Positions 21,054-21,442 of a stretch of DNA of 21,442 nucleotides are shown here, piece after piece. The DNA is from an uncultured Acidimicrobiaceae bacterium. Its GTDB lineage: Bacteria > Actinomycetota > Acidimicrobiia > Acidimicrobiales > Ilumatobacteraceae. How positions within the stretch are numbered: position 1 is the stretch's first letter; each line of letters starts with the position of its first letter. A program made the position numbers and the translations under genes. The DNA lies in NCBI GenBank assembly GCA_903919215.1, contig CAIXHI010000184.1, positions 1 to 21,442 on the forward strand, written 5' to 3'. A model generated the notes under the pieces. The model was given only the letters and a program-made list of their open reading frames with translations, had not been told where the DNA came from and did not search any database.

Positions 21054-21442
21054 TGCAGGCCTTGGGGGTGGGTTCGGTGCGAGAGTCCCGCACCAAGATG
21101 GGTGGTGAGGATGGCGCGCAGGTCCTCCGATGAGAATGGCTTTGCCAAGGTTGCGACTCCGGCTCGTTGCAGTGCTTTGATTCGATCGCTGAAACCCGTC
21201 ATGAACACGACCAGTAGGGCAGGTTCGCGCTGAACGAGCACCCGCGCCAACTCTAGACCGTCAACCGGGTCTGCCAGGTTGGCATCGGAGATGAGCAGTT
21301 GCGGCTTGAACTCGTCGGCAACCTGCAGGGCGGTGTGTGGGCTGTTCGCGACCCTGACCTCCATACCGAAGGACTCCAACCATCCGGCCACGAGATCGGC
21401 GAGTGCTGGTTCATCGTCCACCACCAGGGCTCGGGTCGCGAC
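21050..21442 (-). CDS. Receiver-domain protein, C-terminal part (window edge)
   Basis: The frame is open through the end of the window, so the N-terminus is missing. The visible 130 residues are a complete receiver domain: VVDDEP (acidic pocket), LLISDANL with the phosphoacceptor Asp, VVFMTGFSD with the conserved Thr and LAKPFSSEDL with the conserved Lys, then a short Pro/His tail. It may be a stand-alone regulator, which could start at GTG 21424 or earlier, or the C-terminal receiver of a hybrid histidine kinase; the tight link to a REC-EAL gene fits either. The stop overlaps the next ATG. If it is a hybrid kinase, it would be the natural phosphodonor for the REC-EAL protein. Confidence 0.88.
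   Translation of the reverse strand, partial: VATRALVVDDEPALADLVAGWLESFGMEVRVANSPHTALQVADEFKPQLLISDANLADPVDGLELARVLVQREPALLVVFMTGFSDRIKALQRAGVATLAKPFSSEDLRAILTTHLGAGLSHRTHPQGLQ

Overview
The window is a gene-dense, GC-rich stretch of chromosome that looks actinobacterial. The main markers are a mycothiol-pathway ligase (MshC), an F420-dependent NADP reductase, a proteasome activator of the Bpa family, an InhA-like enoyl-ACP reductase, frequent GTG starts and several starts that look leaderless. A deep-branching lineage such as Acidimicrobiia would fit, but that placement is an inference from gene content and was not tested. I see no phage, transposon, CRISPR array, tRNA or rRNA. No gap between genes is longer than about 200 bases.

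Layout. 1-3309: the 3' end of lspA overlaps rluD, which converges on an Rrf2-family regulator. Divergent from the regulator is a nucleotide pyrophosphatase/phosphodiesterase-type gene followed by bpa. 3409-6978: dnaE, the replicative polymerase alpha subunit, with a perfect 18-base dyad in its upstream region. 7117-8381: an unrecognised 218-residue protein followed by a nitroreductase. 8394-8499: two tandem palindromic repeats. 8584-10234: a DUF35 zinc-ribbon/OB protein and a thiolase of the SCP-x/lipid-transfer type, a pairing usual in acyl-CoA or sterol side-chain degradation. 10247-12787 (minus): a small putative lipoprotein downstream of a YyaL/DUF255 thioredoxin-domain protein. 12832-13416: a second secreted protein with a Thr-rich linker. 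13422-14189 (minus): fabI/inhA. 14262-16117: npdG overlapping mshC. 16122-16230: a second pair of large palindromes. 16260-17032: an eight-codon upstream ORF overlapping an acyl-glycerol-phosphate acyltransferase. 17098-19071: thrS. 19086-21442 (minus): a CAP-domain secreted protein, a REC-EAL c-di-GMP phosphodiesterase and the C-terminal end of another receiver protein.

How the genes fit together. Most are housekeeping: lipoprotein maturation, rRNA modification, replication, tRNA charging and lipid synthesis. The F420 and mycothiol genes share an operon and both supply redox cofactors. The window's end encodes a signalling pair (receiver protein, then REC-EAL) joined by an ATGA overlap.

The signals least explained by known families are the two pairs of tandem palindromes, the dyad before dnaE, the eight-codon upstream ORF coupled to the acyltransferase, and a set of -10-like hexamers 6-9 bases before start codons, which also help decide starts. 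I found no clear new multi-gene defence or biosynthetic system.
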